From Thiogranum sp963752745 (lineage in GTDB: Bacteria > Pseudomonadota > Gammaproteobacteria > DSM-19610): a stretch of 64,000 bases of DNA. The stretch is taken from assembly GCA_963752745.1 (NCBI GenBank), contig CAVWAK010000010.1:34210-98209 (forward strand). Direction: 5' to 3'. Shown one piece after another: positions 26,070 to 34,207 of the stretch. The notes under the pieces were generated by a model. That model was not told where the DNA came from and ran no database searches. It worked only from the letters and a program-made list of their open reading frames with translations. How positions within the stretch are numbered: the stretch's first letter is position 1; every line of letters starts with the position of its first letter. The position numbers and the translations under genes were made by a program.

Positions 26070-26260
26070 GGATTAGTGCTCCTTCCCGAAAATAGTCTTG
26101 CCTGTAACAAAAATAGTTGAGTAATTTTATCAGGTATTTGTTGGTAATGCATAATTCTCTAATACACTCGACAATACAAGGGATTAGGATCTAATTTTGG
26201 TTGCTGCTGGAAAAATATGCGCGTGGCCGTGACCGTCGGGAGTTGCTACAATGCCGCCTC

Positions 26261-26280
26261 TTCCGGCCAGGGGGCCGGAA
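26261..26280. repeat. Perfect hairpin upstream of SRP RNA
   Basis: TTCCGGCC, loop AGGG, GGCCGGAA: perfect 8-base stem ending 16 bases before the SRP RNA 5' end. A TACAAT (-10-like) lies just before it at 26247. It could be part of a 5' leader that is processed away. Confidence 0.5.
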
Positions 26281-26296
26281 TTATCAAGCAGTTTAT

Positions 26297-26408
26297 GGTG
26301 ACCCGTATCGGTTCCCTCGCGACAACAAGCTGTGAACCCGGTCAGGCCTGGAAGGGAGCAGCCGCAGCAGTGGATTTGGGCGCCGGGGTGTGGCTGGTAC
26401 GGGCCGCC
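26297..26408 (+). ncRNA. ffs: Signal recognition particle 4.5S RNA
   Basis: RNA partner of Ffh for co-translational membrane targeting. The conserved Ffh-binding domain is present as GGTCAGGCCTGGAAGGGAGC followed by AGC, with the GGAA tetraloop and symmetric internal loop. The two ends (GGTGACCCGTA and TACGGGCCGCC) pair to close a single long hairpin of about 112 bases, as in the E. coli RNA. Its place upstream of dnaX is seen in Pseudomonas-like genomes. Confidence 0.93.
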
Positions 26409-26479
26409 TCCATCTCCTTCCGCGTCATCCGCCAGCTTCTGTATAATCCAGTTTCTTACCCGGAGGCAGCGGATTATTC

Positions 26480-28075
26480 ATGAGTTATCAGGTACTGGCG
26501 CGTAAGTGGCGGCCGCGTAAATTCGCCGAAATGGTCGGCCAGGAGCATGTCCTAAGGGCGCTGATCAACGCACTGGATAACGACCGTCTGCACCATGCTT
26601 ATCTGTTCACCGGTACCCGCGGTGTGGGTAAAACCACGGTTGCACGTATATTTGCCAAATCGCTGAACTGTGAAAACGGAGTCAGCGCTGAACCCTGTGG
26701 TGAATGCAGCACTTGCATGGAAATCGATGAAGGCCGTTTCGTCGATCTGATCGAAGTCGACGCTGCCTCGCGCACCAAGGTCGAAGATACCCGTGAACTG
26801 CTCGACAATGTGCAGTACGCGCCGACTCGCGGTCGCTACAAGGTGTACCTGGTCGACGAAGTACACATGCTTTCTGCGCACAGTTTCAACGCGCTGCTGA
26901 AAACGCTGGAAGAGCCGCCGCCACACGTTAAATTTCTGCTTGCAACCACTGATCCGCAGAAGCTGCCGGCGACTGTGCTGTCACGCTGTCTGCAATTCAA
27001 TCTCAAGCGGATGCCGTTGCCGCTCATAACCGGTCATCTTGAAACACTGCTTAAAGCGGAGTCGATCGAATTTGAAGACGCTGCCCTGCGGTTGCTGGCG
27101 CGCGCCGCTGACGGCAGTATGCGCGATGCGCTCAGCCTGCTGGACCAGTCAATCGCGTTCGGTGGTGGAGTGGTTAATGAAGCCGAAGTGCGCACCATGC
27201 TCGGCAGTATTGAACAGGGCCATGTGGTGGAATTACTGCGTGCCCTGGCAGCAACTGATGCACCTGCATTAATGCAGGTGGTGGAGCAGGTGTCCCAGCA
27301 GTCACCCGATTACCAGGGGCTGCTCGCCGAATTGTTATCCGGCCTGCAGCAGATTGCTATCGCACAGACAGTACCGCAAGCTGTCGATGAAAATCTCGAC
27401 CAGCGTGAAGCTCTGCTCGAACTGGCAACACAGATACCTGCCGAGGACGTGCAACTTTATTATCAGATCGGTTTGATCGGGCGCCGTGATTTGCCGTTAT
27501 CGCCGGATCAGCGCGGTGGCCTGGAAATGATCCTGTTGCGTATGCTGGCGTTTCGGCCAGTGGCTGTCAGAGCGGATGAAGCCGGGACGCATCCGCAGGC
27601 TGTTACTTCGACGAAACGTAAAGCTGACGTTCAGCCGGTTGGTGCCCGGCCTGCAGCACCAAAGGAAGCCGCGACGACAACAAACGCTGCAGTGAGCGAT
27701 GACTGGTCCTCACTGGTTGAGTGCATGCAGCTTAAGGGCGTTGTCCGGGAACTGGCTATGAATTGTGCGATCCAGAAACGTGACGATGCGCACTGGTCCA
27801 TGAGCCTGGATAGCAGTCACCAACAGCTGCTTAGCAAGGAGCGCCAACAGCGCCTGCAGGAGGCTTTATGTGACTGCCTGCAGAAAAGTGTGAAACTGGA
27901 TATTGAGATCGCAGGCACCGACGATACGACTCCGGCCCGCCGGCAACAACTGGAAGCAGCTACACGCCAGGCTGCGGCTGTGGATACCATTGAGGCTGAC
28001 TCCAATGTTAAGGCGATCCAGAAGGCATTTGATGCGACCCTGCATCCAGACAGTATCCGGCCGCTGGACAGTTAA
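26480..28075 (+). CDS. dnaX: DNA polymerase III gamma/tau subunit
   Basis: Clamp-loader ATPase of the replicative polymerase. 531 residues. The N-terminus YQVLARKWRPRKFAEMVGQE, P-loop TGTRGVGKTTVARIF (about 44-58), zinc module with CENG...CGECSTCMEID, and DEVHMLSAHSFNALLKTLEEP are all typical. The protein is shorter than E. coli tau (643), mainly in the Pro/Ala-rich linker and C-terminal region. No A-rich slippery heptamer with a hairpin was seen, so a programmed frameshift to gamma is not supported here. Followed by ebfC and recR, the usual order. Confidence 0.96.
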   Translation: MSYQVLARKWRPRKFAEMVGQEHVLRALINALDNDRLHHAYLFTGTRGVGKTTVARIFAKSLNCENGVSAEPCGECSTCMEIDEGRFVDLIEVDAASRTKVEDTRELLDNVQYAPTRGRYKVYLVDEVHMLSAHSFNALLKTLEEPPPHVKFLLATTDPQKLPATVLSRCLQFNLKRMPLPLITGHLETLLKAESIEFEDAALRLLARAADGSMRDALSLLDQSIAFGGGVVNEAEVRTMLGSIEQGHVVELLRALAATDAPALMQVVEQVSQQSPDYQGLLAELLSGLQQIAIAQTVPQAVDENLDQREALLELATQIPAEDVQLYYQIGLIGRRDLPLSPDQRGGLEMILLRMLAFRPVAVRADEAGTHPQAVTSTKRKADVQPVGARPAAPKEAATTTNAAVSDDWSSLVECMQLKGVVRELAMNCAIQKRDDAHWSMSLDSSHQQLLSKERQQRLQEALCDCLQKSVKLDIEIAGTDDTTPARRQQLEAATRQAAAVDTIEADSNVKAIQKAFDATLHPDSIRPLDS

Positions 28076-28101
28076 TTTTATTTTATGAAAGGAAAACCGT
28101 T

Positions 28102-28425
28102 ATGAAAGGTGGACTCGGCAATCTGATGAAACAGGCCCAGGCCATGCAAGCGAATATGCAGAAGGCCCAGGATGAAATCGCGAAAATGGAAATTACCGGT
28201 GAATCCGGTGGTGGTCTGGTAAAAGTTACCCTGACTGGCAAGCATGAAGCGCGCCGTGTAGAGATCGATGACAGTCTTGTTGGTGAAGACAAGGAGATGC
28301 TCGAAGATCTGGTGGCGGCAGCAATCAATGATGCAGCGCACAAGCTTGAAGCGACTACCCAGGAACGTATGTCGGGTATGACGGATGGACTCAATCTGCC
28401 GCCCGGCATGAAACTGCCATTCTGA
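28102..28425 (+). CDS. ebfC: YbaB/EbfC nucleoid-associated protein
   Basis: Small dimeric DNA-binding protein of the YbaB family, 107 residues. The N-terminal MKGGLGNLMKQAQAMQANMQ helix, the central GGGLVKVTLTGKHEARRVEI beta hairpin and the C-terminal ERMSGMTDGLNLPPGMKLPF tail match the family. GAAAGG precedes the ATG. Between dnaX (26-base gap) and recR (13-base gap), so part of the same operon. Confidence 0.95.
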   Translation: MKGGLGNLMKQAQAMQANMQKAQDEIAKMEITGESGGGLVKVTLTGKHEARRVEIDDSLVGEDKEMLEDLVAAAINDAAHKLEATTQERMSGMTDGLNLPPGMKLPF

Positions 28426-28438
28426 ACGCTGTAATCCG

Positions 28439-29038
28439 ATGCCTGCTTCACCGCTGATCAGTCAGCTTATGGATGCCTTGCGCTGTCTGCCCGGTGTGGG
28501 GAACAAGACTGCCCAGCGCATGGCTTATCATCTGCTTGAGCGCGATCGGGAGGGTGGACGTGCATTGGCGCAGGCGCTGGAGCGCGCTATGCAGAATGTC
28601 GGGCGTTGTAGTGACTGCCGTACGCTGTGTGAGACTGAACACTGTAGTCTGTGTAGCAGTAACAGCCGTGATGTCAGTATGCTCTGTATTGTCGAGACAC
28701 CGGTGGATGTAGATGCCATTGAACAGGCCACAGACTTTCGTGGCCGTTATTTCGTGCTGATGGGGCACCTTTCACCATTAGACGGTATTGGCCCGGCCCA
28801 ACTGGGTCTGGATCAGCTTGAACAACGCTTCGCAGCCGGTGAACTTGAGGAAGTTATCCTCGCAACCAATCCAACAATAGAGGGTGAAGCTACCGCCCAG
28901 TACATCAGTGAGCTGGCAAGCGAACACGGCATTCGCAGCACACGTATTGCCCATGGAGTGCCCATGGGCGGTGAGCTGGAGTACATCGACAGCGGAACGC
29001 TGTCGCACGCTTTTTCCGGCCGCCGGGAAATACTCTAG
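28439..29038 (+). CDS. recR: Recombination protein RecR
   Basis: Works with RecF/RecO in loading RecA at gaps. 199 residues. Helix-hairpin-helix CLPGVGNKTAQRMAYHLLE at the N-terminus. C4 zinc finger CSDCRTLCETEHCSLC (about 57-72). Toprim domain starting MLCIVETPVDVDAIEQ. GVPMGGELEYIDSGTLSHAF near the C-terminus. Third gene of dnaX-ebfC-recR. Confidence 0.97.
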   Translation: MPASPLISQLMDALRCLPGVGNKTAQRMAYHLLERDREGGRALAQALERAMQNVGRCSDCRTLCETEHCSLCSSNSRDVSMLCIVETPVDVDAIEQATDFRGRYFVLMGHLSPLDGIGPAQLGLDQLEQRFAAGELEEVILATNPTIEGEATAQYISELASEHGIRSTRIAHGVPMGGELEYIDSGTLSHAFSGRREIL

Positions 29039-29223
29039 GTGGTCGATCTACAGTATATTTGAATAGCTGTTTTATCTATTTGAAAATAAACGCGTTTTGC
29101 AAGTCGTCCCAAAGGCCTTATCGACAAAAAATTGTCAGGGTGCAACAACACAAAAAAGATGTAAACTTTTCGGTAGAAGTTACGCTTTAACAGAGCGAAA
29201 CATTAAAGGACTGGGCCCTGTAG

Positions 29224-29586
29224 ATGGATATCAGCCGGTTGCCAGTGGCGCCTTTCGGACGTCCGGCCAATCTTGCAAGCACACCTTCGGTGACATCGCG
29301 TAATGTCGAAGTCGTGGAGTCCGTGGGTCCGGCTGCCAGTCACCGACGTACCGGGGAAGTGTTCGAACGCGTCGTGCAGGGCGAGTTGCTGGAACATGAA
29401 CGCGGTAGCTATCAGTCTACGCAGGGCTTCATCAATGAACGCAGTGCCGAACAGGCACAACCGGGTGAGCGCCAGGCGGGTGGAAGTTATTTGTCGCGTT
29501 CCGCAGTTTCGCTCTACCTGAATAATACCCGGCCGGAAGCGGCAACTGATCTGACCCAGGGGCGCTCGGTCAATTTCTTCGTTTGA
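29224..29586 (+). CDS. Uncharacterised small protein
   Basis: I do not recognise a family. 120 residues, hydrophilic, with no membrane segment or signal and little predicted hydrophobic core. Gln, Arg and Ser are frequent in the middle, and the C-terminus ends SVNFFV. The frame has normal codon use for the region and an ATG 3 bases after a TAG; a ribosome site is weak (GGACTGGG about 12 bases upstream). The 185 bases upstream, after recR, are AT-richer and may hold a promoter. A long inverted repeat follows 20 bases after the stop. Confidence 0.6.
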   Translation: MDISRLPVAPFGRPANLASTPSVTSRNVEVVESVGPAASHRRTGEVFERVVQGELLEHERGSYQSTQGFINERSAEQAQPGERQAGGSYLSRSAVSLYLNNTRPEAATDLTQGRSVNFFV

Positions 29587-29607
29587 CTAACCCACGCACT
29601 AACAGCG

Positions 29608-29676
29608 CTGAATACGGTGAACCTTCTGGCGCGCCTGCGCTCGCGCCCGGAGCGCCAGAAGGTTCACCGTATTCAG
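29608..29676. repeat. Perfect 25-bp inverted repeat
   Basis: Bases 29608-29632 are the exact reverse complement of 29652-29676. The arms start CTGAATACGG and end TCTGGCGC. The 19-base centre is GC-rich and can extend pairing. There is no T run, so this is not a standard intrinsic terminator, though it follows the stop of the gene at 29224. Confidence 0.9.
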
Positions 29677-29772
29677 TGTCTTCTCAATCCACTCCGGTCC
29701 AGTAAAACCCGAATTGATCACCAGGGGTATTGCCATTAGGCTTGCCATTATCAGTGAACAAGAGGAACCATC

Positions 29773-30117
29773 ATGACCGATTGCCTGTTCTGCAAAATGG
29801 TATCCGGCGATATAACTCCGGATACAGTCTATGAAGACGATCAGGTGCTGGCGTTTCGCGATCTCAATCCACAGGCGCCGCTCCATGTACTGGTCATCCC
29901 CAAGCAACACATCTCAACGTTAAACGAGCTCAATGACAGTAATGAACAACTCGCCGGCCACCTGTTAGCGGCAGCCGCAAAAGTTGCTGCGCAGGAAGGT
30001 TATGCAGACAGCGGGTACCGCGCAGTGATGAATTGTAATGCCGATGGGGGGCAAACGGTGTTTCATCTGCACTTGCATCTGCTTGCAGGCCGTGCAATGC
30101 AATGGCCTGCTGGATAA
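29773..30117 (+). CDS. HIT-family hydrolase (HinT-like)
   Basis: Purine nucleoside phosphoramidase-type histidine triad protein, cytoplasmic. 114 residues. The N-terminal CLFCKMVSGDITPDTVYEDD opening, LVIPKQHISTLNEL, and the triad HLHLHLLAGRAMQWP (about 97-111) are diagnostic. GAGG lies 8 bases before the ATG. Single gene between an inverted repeat and a long gene-free stretch. Confidence 0.94.
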   Translation: MTDCLFCKMVSGDITPDTVYEDDQVLAFRDLNPQAPLHVLVIPKQHISTLNELNDSNEQLAGHLLAAAAKVAAQEGYADSGYRAVMNCNADGGQTVFHLHLHLLAGRAMQWPAG

Positions 30118-30437
30118 TCGGGATTTTCTGCCGCTACCTTTATTTGGAGGCTGCAGTTCGCAGCGTTCCTCCGGTCAGGATTATTCGCTGACGGTGTAAG
30201 CAGTGCGTTGTTTTAGAGCCAGGCAGAGAGAGAAGCTAACTGAACTGCCGGAATTAAAGGCGCATAGGATACCAGTAGCGGCAGCTGGGGCTTTCCCTTT
30301 ATTACTGTTTCAGAGGGACCTTTCTGCCAGATAACAGGCAGGAATAAGTTGCACATTTTTTGCATCGTACAGGATAACTCAAAGGGGCTTGGCTAGTCAT
30401 GCCAAGGTATTATAGCAGGTGTAATCCGGGAGGGATT
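30118..30437. other. Gene-free stretch of about 320 bases
   Basis: No open frame or RNA gene recognised. A possible imperfect hairpin is GGAGG-CTGC...GCAG-CCTCC near 30146-30173. A T-rich block at about 30353 and TATTATAG near 30408 could belong to the promoter of the following SEL1 gene. Nothing else stands out. Confidence 0.4.
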
Positions 30438-31742
30438 ATGGAATATCCTTTAAAACGCATGAACACTATTCTTCGGGGTATTTTAATACCCTTGTTTCTT
30501 CTGGCAGGGTTACAGTCGCCATTGCTGGCAGATGAAATGTGGGAAGAATTATTTGAAGAACACCTGGAAAACGCCGAAGCGGGTGATATCGAGGCGCAGT
30601 ATGAGCTCGGTGTCATGTATCTTAAAGGTCAGGGGGTTGAGCAGAATCGAGAACAAGCGCTGCAGTGGCTGCAAAGGGCTTCTGATGGCGGTAATGAGCA
30701 GGCGAAGAGCAAGCTCACTCGTGTCAGACAACAACAGGACAAGTTTGAGGCGTTGGCCGATAAAGCTCAATCCGGCGATGTTGACGCGCAGTACGAAGTT
30801 GCCATGATGTACCTGAAAGGCAGAGGCGTAAGCCAAAGCGGAAAGCAAGCCAGAATATGGCTGCGTAAAGCTGCTAAACAGGGTGATGCCAGGGCAATTA
30901 CCCGGCTTGGTATAGTCAACTACAAGGGTGAGGGCGGTCCCAAAGACTACCCGCAGGCGTTGGATATGTTCAATCGTGTCAGCGGTACAAGTGCGTTGGC
31001 GCAGTATTACCTGGGTGAGATATATGCCAATGGCGCTGGTGTGAAACAGGATTACCCGGCGGCTATCGACTGGTATAAACAGGCTGCCGAAGGCGGATTT
31101 GAGCGTGCGCTGGGCAAGATAATCAACCTCGAGGAGGAACTCCGGGTTCAGGATTTGCGCCAGCGTAATCGTTCACAGGCGAAGTTGCGCAAGCAGGAGG
31201 CCGAAGCTGCCGCTGTGGTGCAGCAACAGGCGGCAAAAAAGGCAGCAAAACAGACGTCAGCCGCAAAAACCGAGCGTAGTGCGCCGGCGAAGAAGAAGCC
31301 GGTTGTAACCAGGGTAAAGCAAAGCCCGCTGGACAAGCTGGCTGGTCAGCAATGGTTTAGGGGTAAAAAACCGCTTGAATACTTGCCGTCAAAGTTAACC
31401 GAATGTGATAGGGAAGATGGTGGCCTGGTCTGCCTCAGCAAGGAGCTGACACGTGAGCAGGGTGTGCAGGTTATACGGTACAGGGTTAAATCAATCATCA
31501 ATTCGGAGCGCGGAACTTTTGTAATTGTTTACCGCAATCTGGTGCTCGATGTGGAGGATTTGCAGGAAGCGGACGATCAATCCCTGGGGGCCGGATACGA
31601 TGGTGAAGTTGAGCACGGTTTCAAAGTCCGGACAGGCTGGACGCAGAAACATTCTGTTAGTTGTAAACAGTCATCAGGAAAGCAGCTTGACTGTATCAAG
31701 GATGAAACGCACAAAATGAAGCTGGTATCAAAATCTAAATAA
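30438..31742 (+). CDS. SEL1-repeat (TPR-like) exported protein
   Basis: Probable periplasmic scaffold, 434 residues. A signal peptide (ILRGILIPLFLLAGLQSPLLA) is followed by at least three SEL1 repeats, recognised by AQYELGVMYLKGQGV, AQYEVAMMYLKGRGV and AQYYLGEIYANGAGV. These are binding surfaces for protein partners. A Lys/Ala/Gln-rich, coiled-coil-like linker follows (about 240-310). The C-terminal 120 residues (CLSKELTREQGVQVIRYRVK, CKQSSGKQLDC) form an unrecognised domain with paired cysteines. ATG 30438 has GGGAGGG just upstream, and an earlier in-frame ATG lacks one. Confidence 0.85.
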   Translation: MEYPLKRMNTILRGILIPLFLLAGLQSPLLADEMWEELFEEHLENAEAGDIEAQYELGVMYLKGQGVEQNREQALQWLQRASDGGNEQAKSKLTRVRQQQDKFEALADKAQSGDVDAQYEVAMMYLKGRGVSQSGKQARIWLRKAAKQGDARAITRLGIVNYKGEGGPKDYPQALDMFNRVSGTSALAQYYLGEIYANGAGVKQDYPAAIDWYKQAAEGGFERALGKIINLEEELRVQDLRQRNRSQAKLRKQEAEAAAVVQQQAAKKAAKQTSAAKTERSAPAKKKPVVTRVKQSPLDKLAGQQWFRGKKPLEYLPSKLTECDREDGGLVCLSKELTREQGVQVIRYRVKSIINSERGTFVIVYRNLVLDVEDLQEADDQSLGAGYDGEVEHGFKVRTGWTQKHSVSCKQSSGKQLDCIKDETHKMKLVSKSK

Positions 31743-31871
31743 ACGGATATCGTTGACGTATTAGTTACCGTCGAGCGCTCTGGGACAGTTGTAATAAACT
31801 CTTTTCCAGGGCTGCTTGACTGACACATTACGTGCTTCCAGTATTCCTCCCGCAGCAGATTCTGGCGATGG

Positions 31872-32501
31872 TTATGAAAACAGCCTTCCCAGTCGCTTCA
31901 AAAAGTGTGTCAGGTGACGCGCTGCCTGCTGTGTATACCAGGCAAATCGGTTTGGTTTGACCCAGCTCATCTGAATCATGCGGCGCTCACCCTCGAAACT
32001 CTTGTATCCATGGTATGAGGTATTACAGCGCCGGAATGCCAGCATGGTGCCACCCAGTGGAGGCACCTCGGCTCTGTAGTCTTCGATATCAGTCGGTGAA
32101 CGCAGCACGCGGAACCGGCCCCCGTCCTGGTGCCACTCCGGGCTGAAATATACCAGCAAGGTGATGAGTTTGCTCCAGTGGTCAGTATGGATGTGGCCGT
32201 CGCCGGGCTCTGAATACTTGCGGACGGTAATGGTTTTTATGGCGCCCTTCAGGTCAACACCGAACTTTCTGGCGACGTGATCCTCGAAGGCCTGGCTGTC
32301 CAGCTCTTCCAGCAATTGCTCGAAGCTGGCTCCGTATTCGAGGTCTTTGGGGTTGAAATTGGTCGGTTTGTCGATTTCCGGGTAATCTTTATTAAGGGCT
32401 TCCAGAGTTTCAGGTTTGATCGCGCCCTTGATCACCAGGAAGTCGAAAGGGTCTTTTTCCAGTGGTGCCTCGTCTATGGTTGCAAGACTTATAATAGACA
32501 T
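31872..32501 (-). CDS. 2-oxoglutarate/Fe(II) oxygenase-like protein (second pair)
   Basis: Probable Fe(II)/2-oxoglutarate-dependent hydroxylase of the prolyl-4-hydroxylase-like superfamily. 209 residues. The iron site is HTD (His105, Asp107) in DGHIHTDHWSK and a distal His164 in TSYHGYKSFEGERR, with Arg173 or Arg174 placed to bind 2-oxoglutarate. The C-terminal 25 residues are basic and hydrophobic (HLTHFLKRLGRLFS), which could bind membrane. Gene lies 59 bases after the second glycosyltransferase-like gene on the same strand. The substrate is unknown. Such oxygenases often occur in polysaccharide gene clusters. Confidence 0.82.
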   Translation of the reverse strand: MSIISLATIDEAPLEKDPFDFLVIKGAIKPETLEALNKDYPEIDKPTNFNPKDLEYGASFEQLLEELDSQAFEDHVARKFGVDLKGAIKTITVRKYSEPGDGHIHTDHWSKLITLLVYFSPEWHQDGGRFRVLRSPTDIEDYRAEVPPLGGTMLAFRRCNTSYHGYKSFEGERRMIQMSWVKPNRFAWYTQQAARHLTHFLKRLGRLFS

Positions 32502-32560
32502 CCTGAATTATCCTCAATATAAACTATCGAATTTTGCATCCGGATTGGCGGCGAACCTGC

Positions 32561-33463
32561 TCAGGCTGCCAGTGGGGGGATCCTGTCCAGCAGCTCCAAA
32601 GCATCATGTCGGAGGTGATCAAGAGCCATCTCCCTGCGCAACTGATCCTCGGTTACAATGCCCTGGTCGAGGCATTCACGTACCAGGCCAAAGAAAAAGT
32701 ATTCCTGGTATCTGTCAGGATGCTGGCCATACCTGCCAGGCAGTCCATAATCACCAAACAGCAGGCGCCGGGTATTACGTATCCAGTGGCGTGGGGGGAA
32801 AAGCTGGAACACGTCGGCTGGACGGTAGTCAATCGGCAGACCGGTTTTCCAGGGCTGATGTTTACGCTTTGTGGTGTGCAACATTCTGGTTTTTTCGGTC
32901 AGGCGATCAAAATCATTCCATTCGTTTTCGAAGAAACCGATAGTGTCGCGATCCTCATACTGCAGGCACATCCACTTCATATAGTCACGCTTGAACTCGA
33001 ACATGGCATCGAACTGTTCGTCGAATTTCCAGTGTGTCAGTTTGGCGCAGTCCAGCAGCATGACGCTGGTAGCCAGACAGCCGCGTTTTCCCTTGTTGCC
33101 CGACTTGGGTCGGCACATGATGGCTGCGCCCTGCATATCGCGGGACAGGAGGCCCCAGACGTCGGCAACGGCGAAGACATCCGGGTCAATTACTACGGCG
33201 CGTCCCTGGTAGCCCATCAGCCTGGGCGGAAGAAATCGGCTGGGTGTGAAGGATTGCAGGTCATCGCGCACCCAGACACGTTTGCCACCGCCGCGCAGAA
33301 AATTTTCACCCTCATGCCTTTGGAAAACAGGAATATCCGCATAATCCATGATGCGGATATCGAATCTGTCATTGTGTCTGGAATTACGTCGTAAAGCATA
33401 TTCAGCAATGCTGGCACCCAGCATTTGTTTGTGATTGGCCTGAATGAATACGCGGTAATCCAT
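32561..33463 (-). CDS. Glycosyltransferase-like protein (second paralog)
   Basis: 300 residues, no signal peptide. It appears to have a GT-A fold related in layout to GT8/GT24 enzymes: a beta-strand start YRVFIQANHKQMLGASIAEY, then AVVIDPDVFAVADVW with the metal-binding DPD at 93-95, CLATSVMLLDC, NEWNDFDRLTEKTRML and HQPWKTGLP. The whole length parallels the gene at 34208, including the end PPLAA. Both are preceded or followed by an oxygenase gene. Family assignment is by motif only. Sugar donor and acceptor are unknown. Confidence 0.72.
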   Translation of the reverse strand: MDYRVFIQANHKQMLGASIAEYALRRNSRHNDRFDIRIMDYADIPVFQRHEGENFLRGGGKRVWVRDDLQSFTPSRFLPPRLMGYQGRAVVIDPDVFAVADVWGLLSRDMQGAAIMCRPKSGNKGKRGCLATSVMLLDCAKLTHWKFDEQFDAMFEFKRDYMKWMCLQYEDRDTIGFFENEWNDFDRLTEKTRMLHTTKRKHQPWKTGLPIDYRPADVFQLFPPRHWIRNTRRLLFGDYGLPGRYGQHPDRYQEYFFFGLVRECLDQGIVTEDQLRREMALDHLRHDALELLDRIPPLAA

Positions 33464-33480
33464 GTTTTGATCCTCCGGAT

Positions 33481-34200
33481 TCAGAAACGCTGAACGGTTT
33501 TTCTCATGACGCGATCGCGGATTCTCCGGTACATGTTTTCCGGGTTGGCCACGATAATGAAAACTTTGCGAAGATGGCCCTCAGGGCAGGTGATTTCGCG
33601 TACGGCATGCCAGGAGTGACGGGTACGTTGAAAAATCAGGCTATGGTTTCCCATGCAGTTGGCTACAATTTCGTTCTTGAAGTCATCAAAACCGGGTGCG
33701 GACTCGAACTCGAGTTTCCCGCCATCATCCAGTACCAGCGTATGCCCGCCCCAGGCGGGGTCCCATTCATCTTCGGAGTTAAAATAAAATAGTTGGGAAC
33801 CATGTTCGCGCACTGAATCTGTGTGCGGTGATACCGAGCAGCCGTCTGGCGTGTAATGCCAGTGAAAACGGAAGTTTATCTTGCGTGCGTCATACAGCCG
33901 TGCAATAGCGCTGCGGTACCTGTCACTGCGCAGCTCATCTATGAATTCCTTCCACGGTGCCGGTACGGGCGTTTCCGAGGTATATTCGAGCGAGTATCGA
34001 TCATGCGGCTTCTGACCCGCGATACGCCCATAGCCAAATTTTTTCTCGAACAGGGAAACATCCGGCATGTTGTTCAGCAGTCGATCATAACCTTCATCAG
34101 TAAGCAGTCCCTCGGGGTTTATCCAGGGGTAGGGGCTCGTGCCACGAAATTCGGCGGGGTTGATTGATTCCAGGTTTTCGAAGTTGATGTAGTTTGTCAT
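33481..34200 (-). CDS. 2-oxoglutarate/Fe(II) oxygenase-like protein (first pair)
   Basis: Probable Fe(II)/2-oxoglutarate oxygenase, 239 residues. HTD iron motif (His126, Asp128) in GCSVSPHTDSVREHG, WGGHTLVLDDGGKLEFESAP on the jelly-roll, distal His195 or His198 in TRHSWHAV, and Arg211 for 2-oxoglutarate. It is not a close copy of the oxygenase at 31872: the motifs match but the flanks differ. ATG 34200 (MTNYINFENL) is chosen; the frame runs far upstream into the neighbouring gene without a homologous N-terminus. 7 bases after the stop of the first glycosyltransferase-like gene. Confidence 0.82.
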   Translation of the reverse strand: MTNYINFENLESINPAEFRGTSPYPWINPEGLLTDEGYDRLLNNMPDVSLFEKKFGYGRIAGQKPHDRYSLEYTSETPVPAPWKEFIDELRSDRYRSAIARLYDARKINFRFHWHYTPDGCSVSPHTDSVREHGSQLFYFNSEDEWDPAWGGHTLVLDDGGKLEFESAPGFDDFKNEIVANCMGNHSLIFQRTRHSWHAVREITCPEGHLRKVFIIVANPENMYRRIRDRVMRKTVQRF

Positions 34201-34207
34201 CTTGATA

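Noticed and set aside
26480..28075. Programmed frameshift in dnaX
   Set aside because: No A-rich slippery heptamer followed by a stem-loop was seen.
32534..33394. 286-codon plus-strand frame
   Set aside because: Antisense to the GT-like gene at 32561, whose paralog at 34208 confirms the minus strand as coding.
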